Below are positions 1 through 9,700 of a DNA stretch of 64,000 bases, piece by piece. The stretch lies in NCBI RefSeq assembly GCF_000981585.1, contig NZ_LN831776.1, positions 4,943,187-5,007,186 on the forward strand. The letters run 5' to 3'. The position numbers and the translations under genes were made by a program. This stretch comes from Paenibacillus riograndensis SBR5. GTDB taxonomy: Bacteria > Bacillota > Bacilli > Paenibacillales > Paenibacillaceae. Positions within the stretch are counted from its first letter, which is position 1; every line of letters begins with the position of its first letter. The notes under the pieces were generated by a model. That model did not search any database. It was given only the letters and a program-made list of their open reading frames with translations, and was not told the DNA's origin.

Positions 1-1974
1 GGTAGCAGAGCCGCCCACATTCAGATCAGCCTTGAGCTCAGAATTGCCCTGGCCCTTCAGGGTTCCGCCAATCTCCAGACTCCCGGAAGCAGACACCTTC
101 CCATGTTCATCGGCGGAGAGGATCGTTCCCCCTGACGGTGTGCTGAGCGCACTGTGCTTGTGGGCCGCATCGGCCAGTGAGCCGTTCGTCAGCGAATCCC
201 ATTTGGTTCCATACGGAATGTCGGACATGCTGCCTTCGAGTCCGATTTTCCACTTGCGCTCCGCCTCATTCCATTCCATACGGGCTTTTGGATTCTTTAT
301 GCCCCGGTATACGTCCAGGCCCCCCTTGCTGCCAAGCACTGCATCATTGTCTGCCTTGTTCACGGTCAGGAAACTGTCCGCCACCTCCTGCTCCACTTTC
401 TTGACGACTACCTCTTCTTCCCTGACAATCAGCTTGTTGACCGTAAGCGTCTCGCCGACCATCAGTTCATGCGGAATATTTACATTTCCGTCAGCACCAA
501 TTTCCAGGGCCAGCAGGCTTTTATCCTCATTATGGAATTGTCTGTGGGTATGCAGGGCATCCGCGTTGCCGGTTCCGCCGGTCAGCTCTTCCCACTGCTT
601 CCCGTCCGGGATATCCGTCATGTCTCCGTTTGCCGTGCCGATCTGCCAGGACTTCGCCGTCTCGTTCCAGGCAATCTTGGCATTAGGCAGTGTCTCTCCC
701 CGGAAGACCTCCAGCCCGTCCTGCTTGGACACCAGGCTCCCTGACACGGTCAGTGTCTGGTCGATCTGGATGTTGCCCTGCGCATCGGTGCGGAGAGCCG
801 GCTTCCCGTCCGCCGAATGCAGCTGACTGTGGGAATGCAGGCCATCGGCAAGCGAGCCGCCATGCAGCTGCTCCCACTCTGCTCCATAGGCGACATGGAA
901 CATGCCGCTGGCCGCGTCCCCCTCCTTCACATCGGTTCCAATCATCCACCCTTTGCTCTTTTCATCCCACAGCAGCTTGGCGCTGGGCTCGTCCTTGCGG
1001 ATGACTTCAAAGCCGCTATTGTTCTCCTTACTGGCATTTTTGTTGAGCGTAACCATATTTCCGCCCACCATGACCTGAGGCACATCCAGTACAGCCATGC
1101 CTCCGCTGACTTCAATCCCGCTTTTGGCAGAGAAAGATCCGGCTACGGCAACGGAACCCGACATATCCACGTCCCCGGAATCATTAACCTTGAACACCTG
1201 TTCACTGCCGGCAGTGACAGCAAGCTCGCCGTTTACATCCAAGGCTCCGTAGGAGCTGATCGCACCGGTTCTCAGATTGCCCGTAAATTCAGTCAAGGCT
1301 GCGTGAACATTGAGCTTGTTTCCCTCTTTTCCATCCTCTTTAACGGAGTTGCTCAAAAAGGGCTGGTCCGGATCTTCCTTGGATCCGACAATAATTTTGT
1401 CAGCCTTAAGCGTTTCTCCGCCTATGGCTCTGGTTACAAGTTGCGTTCCGTCCACGTCAGTATCATAAATCTGGTCGATGCTAAGCGCTCCGTCCTGATT
1501 ATGCTTCAGGGTTACACGGCCTAACAGGATGTCCTTGCGCACATCCTTAGGCTTCAGGGAGCTGGCCTTGATATCCGCTTTTTCCCACACATGAATATTT
1601 TCCCCGCCCCCCTTGAGCAGGTCGGGGTCTGCCAGCTCTTCCATGTAGCTGACTGAAATATAGATCTGATCCGAGGTGCTGTATCCGGACAGATCCAGCA
1701 CCCGCTTCGGATGGGTGTCACTGACCAGAATTTCCTGGCTGATCTCTTCATTGTTGTCCGGGTCCGTGATCCGGTTCAGGGCAAACCCCGGATCAATCTC
1801 TACTTGGGTCAGCTCTTTTGGATTGACCTTAAGCCCGGTGACGACACCCCAATTATGGAAATAACGGTTATGCAGCCCGCGTGCGCGCTTATGATAATTC
1901 TGATCCAGTGTTAAGTCCTCTTCCTTAAGCAGCAGCCCGTTGAAATAATTCATGCGTTTCATATCCTTTGGCAC
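1..1974 (-). CDS. eCIS tail-fibre-like protein, paralog 2 (C-terminus cut by window edge)
   Basis: The open frame runs without a stop from 1974 to the window edge (658 codons), so the C-terminus is missing. I chose the GTG at 1972-1974. It follows a GGGAGGAG site by 7 nt, and from there the N-terminus (MPKDMKRMNYFNGLLL) matches the neighbouring 950-aa fibre (MGKEFARMRYFDGLFL) residue for residue in length; the next ATG is four codons in. Both share a roughly 50-residue N-terminal domain (LDQN...LHNRY...WG.V.GLKV), which I infer docks to the baseplate. The rest is beta-rich with three tandem modules of about 95 residues, each ending in an H-x-H motif (near plus positions 830-842, 545-557 and 150-162). 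Role: likely surface-binding fibre of the injection system. It is the last gene visible in the operon. Function is inferred from position, repeats and paralogy. Confidence 0.8.
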   Translation of the reverse strand, partial: MPKDMKRMNYFNGLLLKEEDLTLDQNYHKRARGLHNRYFHNWGVVTGLKVNPKELTQVEIDPGFALNRITDPDNNEEISQEILVSDTHPKRVLDLSGYSTSDQIYISVSYMEELADPDLLKGGGENIHVWEKADIKASSLKPKDVRKDILLGRVTLKHNQDGALSIDQIYDTDVDGTQLVTRAIGGETLKADKIIVGSKEDPDQPFLSNSVKEDGKEGNKLNVHAALTEFTGNLRTGAISSYGALDVNGELAVTAGSEQVFKVNDSGDVDMSGSVAVAGSFSAKSGIEVSGGMAVLDVPQVMVGGNMVTLNKNASKENNSGFEVIRKDEPSAKLLWDEKSKGWMIGTDVKEGDAASGMFHVAYGAEWEQLHGGSLADGLHSHSQLHSADGKPALRTDAQGNIQIDQTLTVSGSLVSKQDGLEVFRGETLPNAKIAWNETAKSWQIGTANGDMTDIPDGKQWEELTGGTGNADALHTHRQFHNEDKSLLALEIGADGNVNIPHELMVGETLTVNKLIVREEEVVVKKVEQEVADSFLTVNKADNDAVLGSKGGLDVYRGIKNPKARMEWNEAERKWKIGLEGSMSDIPYGTKWDSLTNGSLADAAHKHSALSTPSGGTILSADEHGKVSASGSLEIGGTLKGQGNSELKADLNVGGSAT

Positions 1975-2011
1975 AATCCCACTCCTCCCGGCTTTCATAG
2001 TTACAGCTTAT

Positions 2012-2194
2012 TCAGTCTTGAACGGACTCCTCTTCGCCGGCAGACAATTCCTCCAGCACCTGGATGGCCCCGCTGATCCGTGTCATGGCATACCCCAGAT
2101 TGCTGCGTTTCTCATCCAGCTCCTGCATCATTTGCCGGCCGGATTCGAGTTCTGCCTTCAGTTCATTCATGCGCGCTTCCAGTTGTTCCTTCAT
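2012..2194 (-). CDS. small coiled-coil protein between the two fibre genes
   Basis: A 60-residue, highly charged Glu/Gln/Met-rich protein (MKEQLEARMNELKAELESG at the start) with heptad-like spacing, so very probably a single coiled coil. A GGAGG site at 2203-2207 lies 8 nt before this ATG; the adjacent ATG at 2197 (5-nt spacing) is the alternative, and a TTG four codons further upstream would place the Shine-Dalgarno inside the gene. It is separated by only 18 nt from the upstream fibre gene and 37 nt from the downstream one, so it belongs to the same operon. I do not recognise a family. A fibre chaperone or trimerisation partner is a reasonable guess from position only. Confidence 0.7.
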   Translation of the reverse strand: MKEQLEARMNELKAELESGRQMMQELDEKRSNLGYAMTRISGAIQVLEELSAGEEESVQD

Positions 2195-2212
2195 CATTTC
2201 ATCCTCCAATTT

Positions 2213-5065
2213 TTAGGCACCCTGCAGGGTTGCGATTTGTTTTTGCATTCTGGTTATAGCCTTCTGCTGGTCTTTCACCACACTGGTCAGAACGGCGATG
2301 ATATCCATCCCGCTGATGGCCCGCTGGTCAGGGTCGGCCAGAACCGCCGGCACCTCTTCAGCGATAAAACCAAGCGTTTTTTCCTTCGTACTTCCTTTGT
2401 ATTTAAAAGAAACCGGGTTCAGCCCGTCGAGCAGCTGCTTCGCTTCTTTGACGGGAATATCGGCGATGTTGTCCTTCAGCTCGCGTGAGGACCACCAGTA
2501 CATGCTGCCGTTGGCATAGACACCGCCGCTGGCATGAAGATAAATGCGGTCCCCGGCATCATTGGATACACCGATATCCAGCACGCAGTTTTCCCCGCTG
2601 GTCGGGTAGAACTTGATCCAAGCCGAGTCGCCGCTGCCGCCGCCGGGATCGGAAGGGAAGATAATCCCGTTATTGCCGCTGCCCGCACTGGGGATCAGGG
2701 CATTTTTCACTTCAAGGCTGCTGTGAACCGAGGCGTACGACCAATCATTGCCGTAATTGAGCACCAGGTGGTTTCCATTATCGACCAGGGCTCTGCCGGG
2801 AGCTCCACGGCGTCCGGAATAGCCGATGTAGAAGTCGGCACAGCGTACATACGCCGCAAAATTATCTGCTACATCCAGCTTTTTAAATCTTCCGTCAAAG
2901 TTGAACACATCGGTCTTGATGCTTCCTGTGATCTGCAGATCCCCTGCAATGCGGGCGCTTCCGTTCACCTGCAGGAATCCGTTCACATCCAGCTGATCCC
3001 AGACCGCAACCTTCCGTTTGCCGTCCGGGGAGGACGAGTTGCCGATCAGCATCAAGGATTTGTAAGTGGTGGTATCATTGCTGATCTCCGCCTGATTATG
3101 AGCCTGATCCGGGAATCCCGACCAGGCCGAGGTGAAGCGGATCGGATTCTTGCCGCTCAGGACTCGCAGCTCCCCGGCCACATCCAGCTTATCTGCCGGG
3201 GTCAGCGTTCCGACGCCTACATTGCCGGAGGCATTCAGCGAGATGTGGTCATTGGCATCATTAGAGGTGCCGATCTCCAGCGTGCAATCCTCGCCGCTGC
3301 GGGGATAATATTTGATCCACGCCAGGTCTGATCCGCCGCCGCCCGGGTTCGCCGGGAAGATGATGCCGTTGTGCTCGCCTTTGCCTGCACTTGGAATGAT
3401 TTCCTGGGCAGCCTGCATAACACCGTTCACGTACAGAAATCCGTTCACATCGAGGCGGTCCCAGATCGCAACCTTTCTTCCCTGTCCGGCTGACTGGTTG
3501 CCTACAATCATCAGTGCTTTGTGATTGGTGATATCATTGCTGATCTCTGCGCCGTTAATCTGATTGTCCGGAAATCCCGACCACACAGAGGTGAAGCGGA
3601 CAGGATTCCTGCCGCTGAGGATACGCAGGCTGCCGTCGATGTCCAGGGAATCCTCCAGCGCCTTCCGGGGGCCGATTCCGACATAGCCGGCCTTGTTCCA
3701 GGAGAGGACCGGCCGGTCGGTCCGGGACCCGTCGCTGTTGGCCGTTCTAGTGCCCAGAACCCCGCCGCTGTTCCCGAATAATACAGGCCCGTCCACTTCA
3801 GATGCGGCAAAAGGCTTGCCGGCTCCGAACCAGCCGAGACCATGCGAGCTGTCAATCGTGTCCGGGTTCGTCCCCTTAAGCCAGAAGGTTGTCCCGTCCT
3901 TGAGCGCCAGATCCGCATCGCTGAACAGCTTGCCGGAGCTGTTGAAGCCAAACGACGATCCGCCCGATGATGACAGCTTGCTGTGTCTGTGCAGCAGGTC
4001 GGCGAACTCATATTTGATCAGGCTGTCCCACTCGTTGCCGTAGGCAATTTTTTTGAGATCGGTGCCAAGTCCGGCCTTGAAGCATTGATCGGCCTCCACC
4101 CATACAATCCGGGCATCATGGATGCCTCCGTCGCCCCGGTAGACCTCAAGCCCGCCATCCCGCGGTCCCGGAAACTCATAATCCGGATCATCCGTGTTGG
4201 GACTGTTGACCTCTACGAAGCTGTTCATAATCCGCATTTCACTTTGCGATTTATCCTTGCTCTGCAGAATAAGCTCACCCTGGAGCGTTAAATCTCCGGC
4301 GATGTTAAGCGCCCCGGTAAAACGCGTCTCCGGTGCGCTGACCTCCAGCACCTTTCCTTCCTGGAGCGTATATACCGCAGGCATGCCAGCCAGCGTCGCT
4401 TCATTCAGCTCCATATTGTCGATGCTGTCTTCGCTCTTTGCTTTGATAATCAGCTTCTCTGTAACCATCTTTTTGCCCGCTGCACCTGCGTAGGTCCGGA
4501 GCGGCGTACGGGCAACGTCACTGTCGTAGTCGAAAATACATGCGCTGTCGATAACGATTCCATTGCTTTCCTTGCGCGGGACAATCCGGGCCAGAACGAT
4601 ATGCTCAGAGCTGTCAGGCTTCTTGGTACCGTGGCTGATCCGCCCCCGCTCCCAGATGTGAATCTTCTCTCCCTGGCCCCGCTCAATATTGCGGTCAGTC
4701 TCCATCTCTTCATAACTGACCCAAATATAGATGGTCTCGTTGGCGTTATATTCGGACAGATCCACCGGATTGTCAGGATGTCCCTCATAGATGAGGATTT
4801 CCTGGCTGATGCTCTCTTTCTTCTTCGTCGCAGCATCTTCAATCACTACCTGATTCAAAGCCAGCCCTTCGGCTACCTTTACCTTCATGTATTCACCCGG
4901 ATCCAGCACAGGGAGCACCTTCAGCCCGCAGACAATGCCCCAGGTATGCAGGTAACGGTTATGCAGCCGCTGCAAACGCAGGTAGAAATTCTGGTCCAGC
5001 TTGTAATCCTCCGCATTCAGGAAGAGCCCGTCAAAGTAACGCATTCTTGCAAATTCTTTTCCCAT
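2213..5065 (-). CDS. eCIS tail fibre with C-terminal S74 intramolecular chaperone
   Basis: A 950-residue fibre. The N-terminal ~50 residues match the second fibre gene downstream. The middle is beta-repeat material with one H-x-H module (LLHRHSKL, plus ~3973-3990), then two copies of a ~150-residue block (ILSGRNPVRFTS...WSGFPD...VAIWDRLDVNGFL, repeated as VLSGKNPIRFTS...VAVWDQLDVNGFL). The last ~90 residues (SSRELKDNIADIPV...GFIAEEVP...ITRMQKQIATLQ) are a peptidase S74 chaperone-of-endosialidase domain, which in phage fibres folds the trimer and then cuts itself off at a Ser next to the RxLK motif. Here the candidate is the Ser-Ser before RELKDN. GGAGG lies 10 nt before the ATG. Role: cell-surface recognition by the contractile particle. 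Confidence 0.88.
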   Translation of the reverse strand: MGKEFARMRYFDGLFLNAEDYKLDQNFYLRLQRLHNRYLHTWGIVCGLKVLPVLDPGEYMKVKVAEGLALNQVVIEDAATKKKESISQEILIYEGHPDNPVDLSEYNANETIYIWVSYEEMETDRNIERGQGEKIHIWERGRISHGTKKPDSSEHIVLARIVPRKESNGIVIDSACIFDYDSDVARTPLRTYAGAAGKKMVTEKLIIKAKSEDSIDNMELNEATLAGMPAVYTLQEGKVLEVSAPETRFTGALNIAGDLTLQGELILQSKDKSQSEMRIMNSFVEVNSPNTDDPDYEFPGPRDGGLEVYRGDGGIHDARIVWVEADQCFKAGLGTDLKKIAYGNEWDSLIKYEFADLLHRHSKLSSSGGSSFGFNSSGKLFSDADLALKDGTTFWLKGTNPDTIDSSHGLGWFGAGKPFAASEVDGPVLFGNSGGVLGTRTANSDGSRTDRPVLSWNKAGYVGIGPRKALEDSLDIDGSLRILSGRNPVRFTSVWSGFPDNQINGAEISNDITNHKALMIVGNQSAGQGRKVAIWDRLDVNGFLYVNGVMQAAQEIIPSAGKGEHNGIIFPANPGGGGSDLAWIKYYPRSGEDCTLEIGTSNDANDHISLNASGNVGVGTLTPADKLDVAGELRVLSGKNPIRFTSAWSGFPDQAHNQAEISNDTTTYKSLMLIGNSSSPDGKRKVAVWDQLDVNGFLQVNGSARIAGDLQITGSIKTDVFNFDGRFKKLDVADNFAAYVRCADFYIGYSGRRGAPGRALVDNGNHLVLNYGNDWSYASVHSSLEVKNALIPSAGSGNNGIIFPSDPGGGSGDSAWIKFYPTSGENCVLDIGVSNDAGDRIYLHASGGVYANGSMYWWSSRELKDNIADIPVKEAKQLLDGLNPVSFKYKGSTKEKTLGFIAEEVPAVLADPDQRAISGMDIIAVLTSVVKDQQKAITRMQKQIATLQGA

Positions 5066-5092
5066 GATTTACTTGCCTCCGTTCTCTATCTT

Positions 5093-5842
5093 CTAATTCT
5101 CTGTCATACCCCCGAGCAAGGTCTCCATTCCAACACGCCCGTACACCCCCAGGCACATTTTCGGAACTTCAATATTCAAGCTGGAATTGGTGTAAAAAGG
5201 TTTTTCCTTACGGATCACCTCTTGCAGAATTTGCACTTTGTTCTGCAGGATGCTCCGGCTGTACGCGGGAAGGATGACATGAACGGAGAAATAGCTCGGC
5301 TCCGCCGCCCCCACCATGGTATTGATTCCTACACGCTGCCCGATGCCGCAGCGGACAGGCTCTTCGTAATCATTGATCTGAATGGCGGCCTCTTCCCCTG
5401 CATAGACCTGCAAATATTCCGCCAGCCCGTCCAGCGTTCCGCGTTTTTTGTAGAGCCGGACAATGCTGCTGATCAGATTGCGGTTGACGGTGCTGCGGGC
5501 CGCAGGAAGCGGGAGAATCTGCATAGGGGCAAGCGCACGGTCCCGGTTATCCTGTTCCCCGTCATATTCGAGGCCTTCTTCCAGCTCCAGGCCTACCCAG
5601 CCTGCGAGCCAGGGCAGAAACTGGGAGGGGGCCCTGCCGGGATCAAAATACTGATGCAGTCCATCCAGCAGTGCTTCAATCCCGACCGACTCTTCCCCGG
5701 CCGCTCCTGTTTTACCGGAGAGCATGGCTTCAAAGGCCTTCAGGAACCGGCCCAGAAAAAATTGTTCGTCCGATTCCCCTGCTTTCTGCTGAAATACTCT
5801 GGGAAGGTACTGCACATAGCTATAATCGTTCTGGCTGCTCAC
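5093..5842 (-). CDS. phage tail protein I-like baseplate/fibre-adaptor protein
   Basis: A 249-residue protein resembling the phage P2 gpI / tail-protein-I family seen in eCIS and R-type pyocin clusters. Seen here: YLPRVFQQ near the N-terminus, a PGRAPSQFLPWLAGWVGLEL segment typical of the family (about 70-90), then RNLISSIVRLYKKRGT and a C-terminal beta region. The start is GTG at 5840-5842, overlapping the TGA of the upstream wedge gene by 4 nt (GTGA), which points to translational coupling. It sits between the baseplate-J-like gene and the fibre gene, as expected for the piece that joins fibres to the baseplate. The family is fairly certain; its exact role in this particle is inferred. Confidence 0.83.
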   Translation of the reverse strand: MSSQNDYSYVQYLPRVFQQKAGESDEQFFLGRFLKAFEAMLSGKTGAAGEESVGIEALLDGLHQYFDPGRAPSQFLPWLAGWVGLELEEGLEYDGEQDNRDRALAPMQILPLPAARSTVNRNLISSIVRLYKKRGTLDGLAEYLQVYAGEEAAIQINDYEEPVRCGIGQRVGINTMVGAAEPSYFSVHVILPAYSRSILQNKVQILQEVIRKEKPFYTNSSLNIEVPKMCLGVYGRVGMETLLGGMTEN

Positions 5843-6711
5843 GATTCCACCTCAACTTTCAGGTCCTTCAGTTTAAATAACTGGAACGGCAGCAGGTCGG
5901 GGGAATCCAGCGCCACACTCGTAACATGATCGATCCCGGATATGCCTTCTACGAGATGGTACAGATCAGAGGCATACAGCTTTCTGCCCGGAAGCCAGCC
6001 CAGGCCTTCCTCTCCCCCGCTTACCGGATCTAGGAAACGTGTAATACTGTCGATAACCGTGCTGCCGATACTTTTGTCCTTGGCGGACACTGTCATCTCG
6101 ATCACAATATCCCGGTAATCGGGCTCGACCACATGGACACGCGTGGTCAGCAGCTTGCGGGCGTCCAGATAAGCTTTGACGCTCTGCTTGATCTGTGTCA
6201 TTTCTCGCAGCAGATCCTTCTGATTATCCGTCTGGAGAATCAATACCACAGAGACATGCCCGAAAGCTTCTTTGTTCACTCCGGTGCCGTTCTCCATATC
6301 TGTATTGATCAGACAGAGAGTGCGCACCGCAAGATCGGGATAGGTGTCCAGAATGCCCGGAATATCCAGCAGGCTCTGCTTGGCCAACAGCTGAAAATCC
6401 GCTGCCGTTACGGCTCTGTAGCACTCCGAAAACTGCTTCACCCCGCGCCGTATCCCGCTTGTCAGCTCCTCCCCTTCTGCCAGGGCAACACCCAGCAGCT
6501 TGAGAAACTGCAGTTGGCTCTCTTCCGTCACCTGGTCAATCCGGTAGAGAACCATTTCGCTGAACCATGCAAACAGCTCAATCAGTGTGATGCCGGGGTC
6601 GGAGGGATTATAATTCGTCCAATCCGGATCGTAGAGCGGGATCAGCGTTTTGGCATCCGCCACTAGCTCATCAAAGCCAAGATCGTCCAGGTTGGGTACT
6701 GGAAGCGGCAT
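5839..6711 (-). CDS. baseplate wedge protein, gpJ/gp6-like (Afp12-like)
   Basis: A 290-residue protein of the baseplate J-like family. Recognisable features are the opening PVPNLDDLGFDELVADA, the SDPGITLIELFAWFSEMVLYRID block (about 38-60) common to contractile-tail wedge proteins, and the central VTAADFQLLAK segment. It lacks the long insertions of the 1212-residue neighbour and looks like the smaller second wedge subunit (Afp12/Pvc12 position). AAAGGAGG precedes the ATG, and its stop overlaps the next gene by 4 nt. Expected role: part of the iris of wedges that holds the baseplate closed until contraction. Confidence 0.86.
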   Translation of the reverse strand: MPLPVPNLDDLGFDELVADAKTLIPLYDPDWTNYNPSDPGITLIELFAWFSEMVLYRIDQVTEESQLQFLKLLGVALAEGEELTSGIRRGVKQFSECYRAVTAADFQLLAKQSLLDIPGILDTYPDLAVRTLCLINTDMENGTGVNKEAFGHVSVVLILQTDNQKDLLREMTQIKQSVKAYLDARKLLTTRVHVVEPDYRDIVIEMTVSAKDKSIGSTVIDSITRFLDPVSGGEEGLGWLPGRKLYASDLYHLVEGISGIDHVTSVALDSPDLLPFQLFKLKDLKVEVES

Positions 6712-6767
6712 GGGTTCTTCCTCCTTTGTTGTATAAGCTTTAAGCTCAACCTATACAGGTCATTTTC

Positions 6768-9700
6768 TTATGGCTGCTCCTCCGGAAAACAATAGCGGCA
6801 CCGTGCCGCTGTCCCTGGCGCCTCCTTAAGGCCGGTCAGAAACTTCCGCTCCTCCTTAAGGATGGCTCCAAGCCTGCAGTCTTCCGTGGTTCCGGTCAAA
6901 TCATGCAGCAGGCCTGTGTTCTTATCCAGAAGATACGGGAAGATGTGCTCTTCCGGTTTGTTGATCAGATGCGTCCCGCCATAGATCAGCTCATCCTCTT
7001 CAAGGAAAATGTTATCAGAGTGGATGCTGCGAATCTTGAGGGGGGTGGTGTTGACATACTCATCAGTCTTGCTTAAGAAGACAATATCCTTCGGCTCAAA
7101 GACGGCGATTTTCACAAAAAACGATTCAGCACCTGAAGCCAGCCCGTTAAGTATATAGGTGCGGACTGTTAAGTCATCGGTGATGTCGAATTCAAGGTCG
7201 CTGCCTTCAGGATAGCTGTGCTCCAGCGGTTGCCCGTCCAGAGTCTGACATTCCAGGATGTCCCCGTCGATCGATACGACGATCAGCTCAACCGGCTCAT
7301 AAGTTCTGTAGCGGAGCCTGATCTTTCCATTCTCCTTGAACCCCTTAAGCACCAGCGATTTCACTTCGCTTCCGGCCTCTACCCGCTCGGCAAGCGCAAA
7401 TTGAATAGAGTTGTCGTCAGAACGGACCGCACTGTACTTCGGGTAAGCAGCCAGAGGTTTATAAGGCCCGTTCTCCAGGGGTTCAAGACTTGCCGTAAAG
7501 CACTGCACCGAAGCCTTGATGGCAATGCCGGATACATAGTCCACACCCGGTGTATTTTTGATCACAGCATAGACCTCGGAAACATACAGGTTCTGTCCCA
7601 GCTCCCAGCCCGCAGCCCTGTCTCCGCCATAGAGGGGATGAAAAAACTGCTTCAGGTTGTCAATAATCCGTCCCTCCTCCACCTTCCGCTGTTCTACGGA
7701 GGTAAATGCTACAGCGGCCTCCACTCCGATCCGCACGTAATCCGGGCCAATCACTTCAATTCCCGGGTCGCTCGTGTCCAATGCCGCAGAGGTCCGTTCG
7801 CACAGATAGGCTTCAATTTCACTGAGCAATTCCTGGCTGGGGACCGGCTTTGGCTCATCCGTTTCCGGCACCACAATGATTGTGGCTGTGCCCGGAACGA
7901 ATTCCAGATCACGGTTCATGGCGCTAAGGCATTTCACCTTGGCAATCTGGGGCATCGCCTCACGCACCAGCCATTCTATGTCCTCGGCGGTAACGCCTCT
8001 GTCCCAGCTTTTCAGCGTATGCGGCCCGCGGATTTGAGCCTGCTCCGCCGCCTCCTGGTCAAAGCCGCCGTCCGCCGCCACCGGATTAGTCACCGAATCC
8101 AGCCAGCTGAAGCTGTCCCATATCTTGGTGACCGCTCCTGCGGCAACATTGCCGGCTGCTCCGCCGCCATACTTATAGTCGCACTCAATGTTGTCGGTTC
8201 CGGTCGGCGGGATCATGCCGTTTCTTCCGTCCCCGAAGATGATCGTCCCGCTGCTTCTGTCCAGCATATAGTGCCTTCCGTCCGAGGCAGACAAGGAAAA
8301 AGTGTCAACTTCCTCCCACGGCACCCACTCGCCTTGCCCCGGCGCCTCCCGGACCCGAAGTCGCTGTCCGGGCAGCACAGGCGTCTTGGATAACTGGAAG
8401 CTCTGGTTCTCTTCGCCGTTGCTGGAGCCGGGGATCTCACCGGCAACCGAATTGGAGTTGCGGGCCCATACCGCATTCGCAAAGATAGCATCGACCTGGG
8501 GAAAGATCTCAAAACGTCCCTCATCCAGCCGGGCGCGGATCCAATACTGCTCTGTTCCGAACAGCGGGCGTTTAGCGATATCCGTTGGAACGGCAAACTG
8601 CAGAATCTCCCTCCGGGTGAAGCCCCTGATCTCGTCATTTACACTTAGCGTCAGCCATCTTCTGCCGTCCCAATACTCCCAAGCCACAACCGGACGCCTC
8701 AGCTGTTCCCCGTTTAACGGAAAAAAGAGCGATACCGGCAGGTTGCTGATGTCACGGTCAAAGCCCAGATAGAACGTAGGCTCAAGCTCTGCACAAGGGT
8801 AAAAGGGTTTGAAATATTCCCCTTCCGCCAGGCAGGCAGCCGTTTTGTCCGCAAAGCTGAAATTGTTCTCCGTGAGCACCGTTTGCGGGTGCCCCTCCAG
8901 CGTATGGCTGTAAGCAATGCTGAGCCTGCGGATGGAAGGGGGAGCATAGGTTGCTTGTGTAACCTTCAGCTGGGCTACCTTGATGCTTCCCTCCCCAAGC
9001 TTGACCTCTTCATCCTGGTATTCATATTTCGCTTCCTCACCATAATTCCCGCCGGTGATGCGGGCACGGATCCAGTAGCGCTCTTCCCCGTTCAGCGTCA
9101 GCGGCTTGATCCCCGGACACTGGAAGCTGAGCATTCCACTTCCGGTAAGGCAGGCGCTGCTGCGCGTACTGCCGCCTGCAGCCGCAGCTTCTCCGTCCAG
9201 CGTCTCTTCCAGGCTGCCGATACCGAGCCATTCCTTGCCGTTCCAGTACTCCCAGCCGAGTCTCACATAAGGGGTATCCGGCAGCTTGCTGATTTCCGGA
9301 TCAGACAGCTCAATCTTCAGCGTTATCCGGGAGCCCGGTTTGGAGAAGGCCTCGCTGCACGCGATATAGAAGGTGTCGTTCACTTTGGGCTTGTCTCCAA
9401 AAGGATAATAATCTTTGCCCATATCCAGCGAAGTGCCGTTGTTGACCGCCATATCCGGCATCAGCGGCACCGGGCTCACCAGCTTTAGCTCCAAGCGGAT
9501 ATCTTCGATATCCGGCATCAGATCAGCGGCGGTTATGGGTGTCTTCAGCTCGGCAAATATCCACTTATTGGACCATTCCCGCAAACGCTCCGCTTGCTCG
9601 TAACCGGCAATTGTCTTCGCATGAACCCCGGACAGGTGATCAAACTGAACCACCGCCCTCCAGGCAGAATCCTCCTTAATCCCGGTCATTGACGGCGACA

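Noticed and set aside
1952..5929. Long plus-strand frames opposite the fibre and baseplate genes (for example 4601-5929, 442 codons)
   Set aside because: They have no RBS, no recognisable family and a composition typical of the antisense frame of GC-rich genes; the minus-strand genes are well supported.
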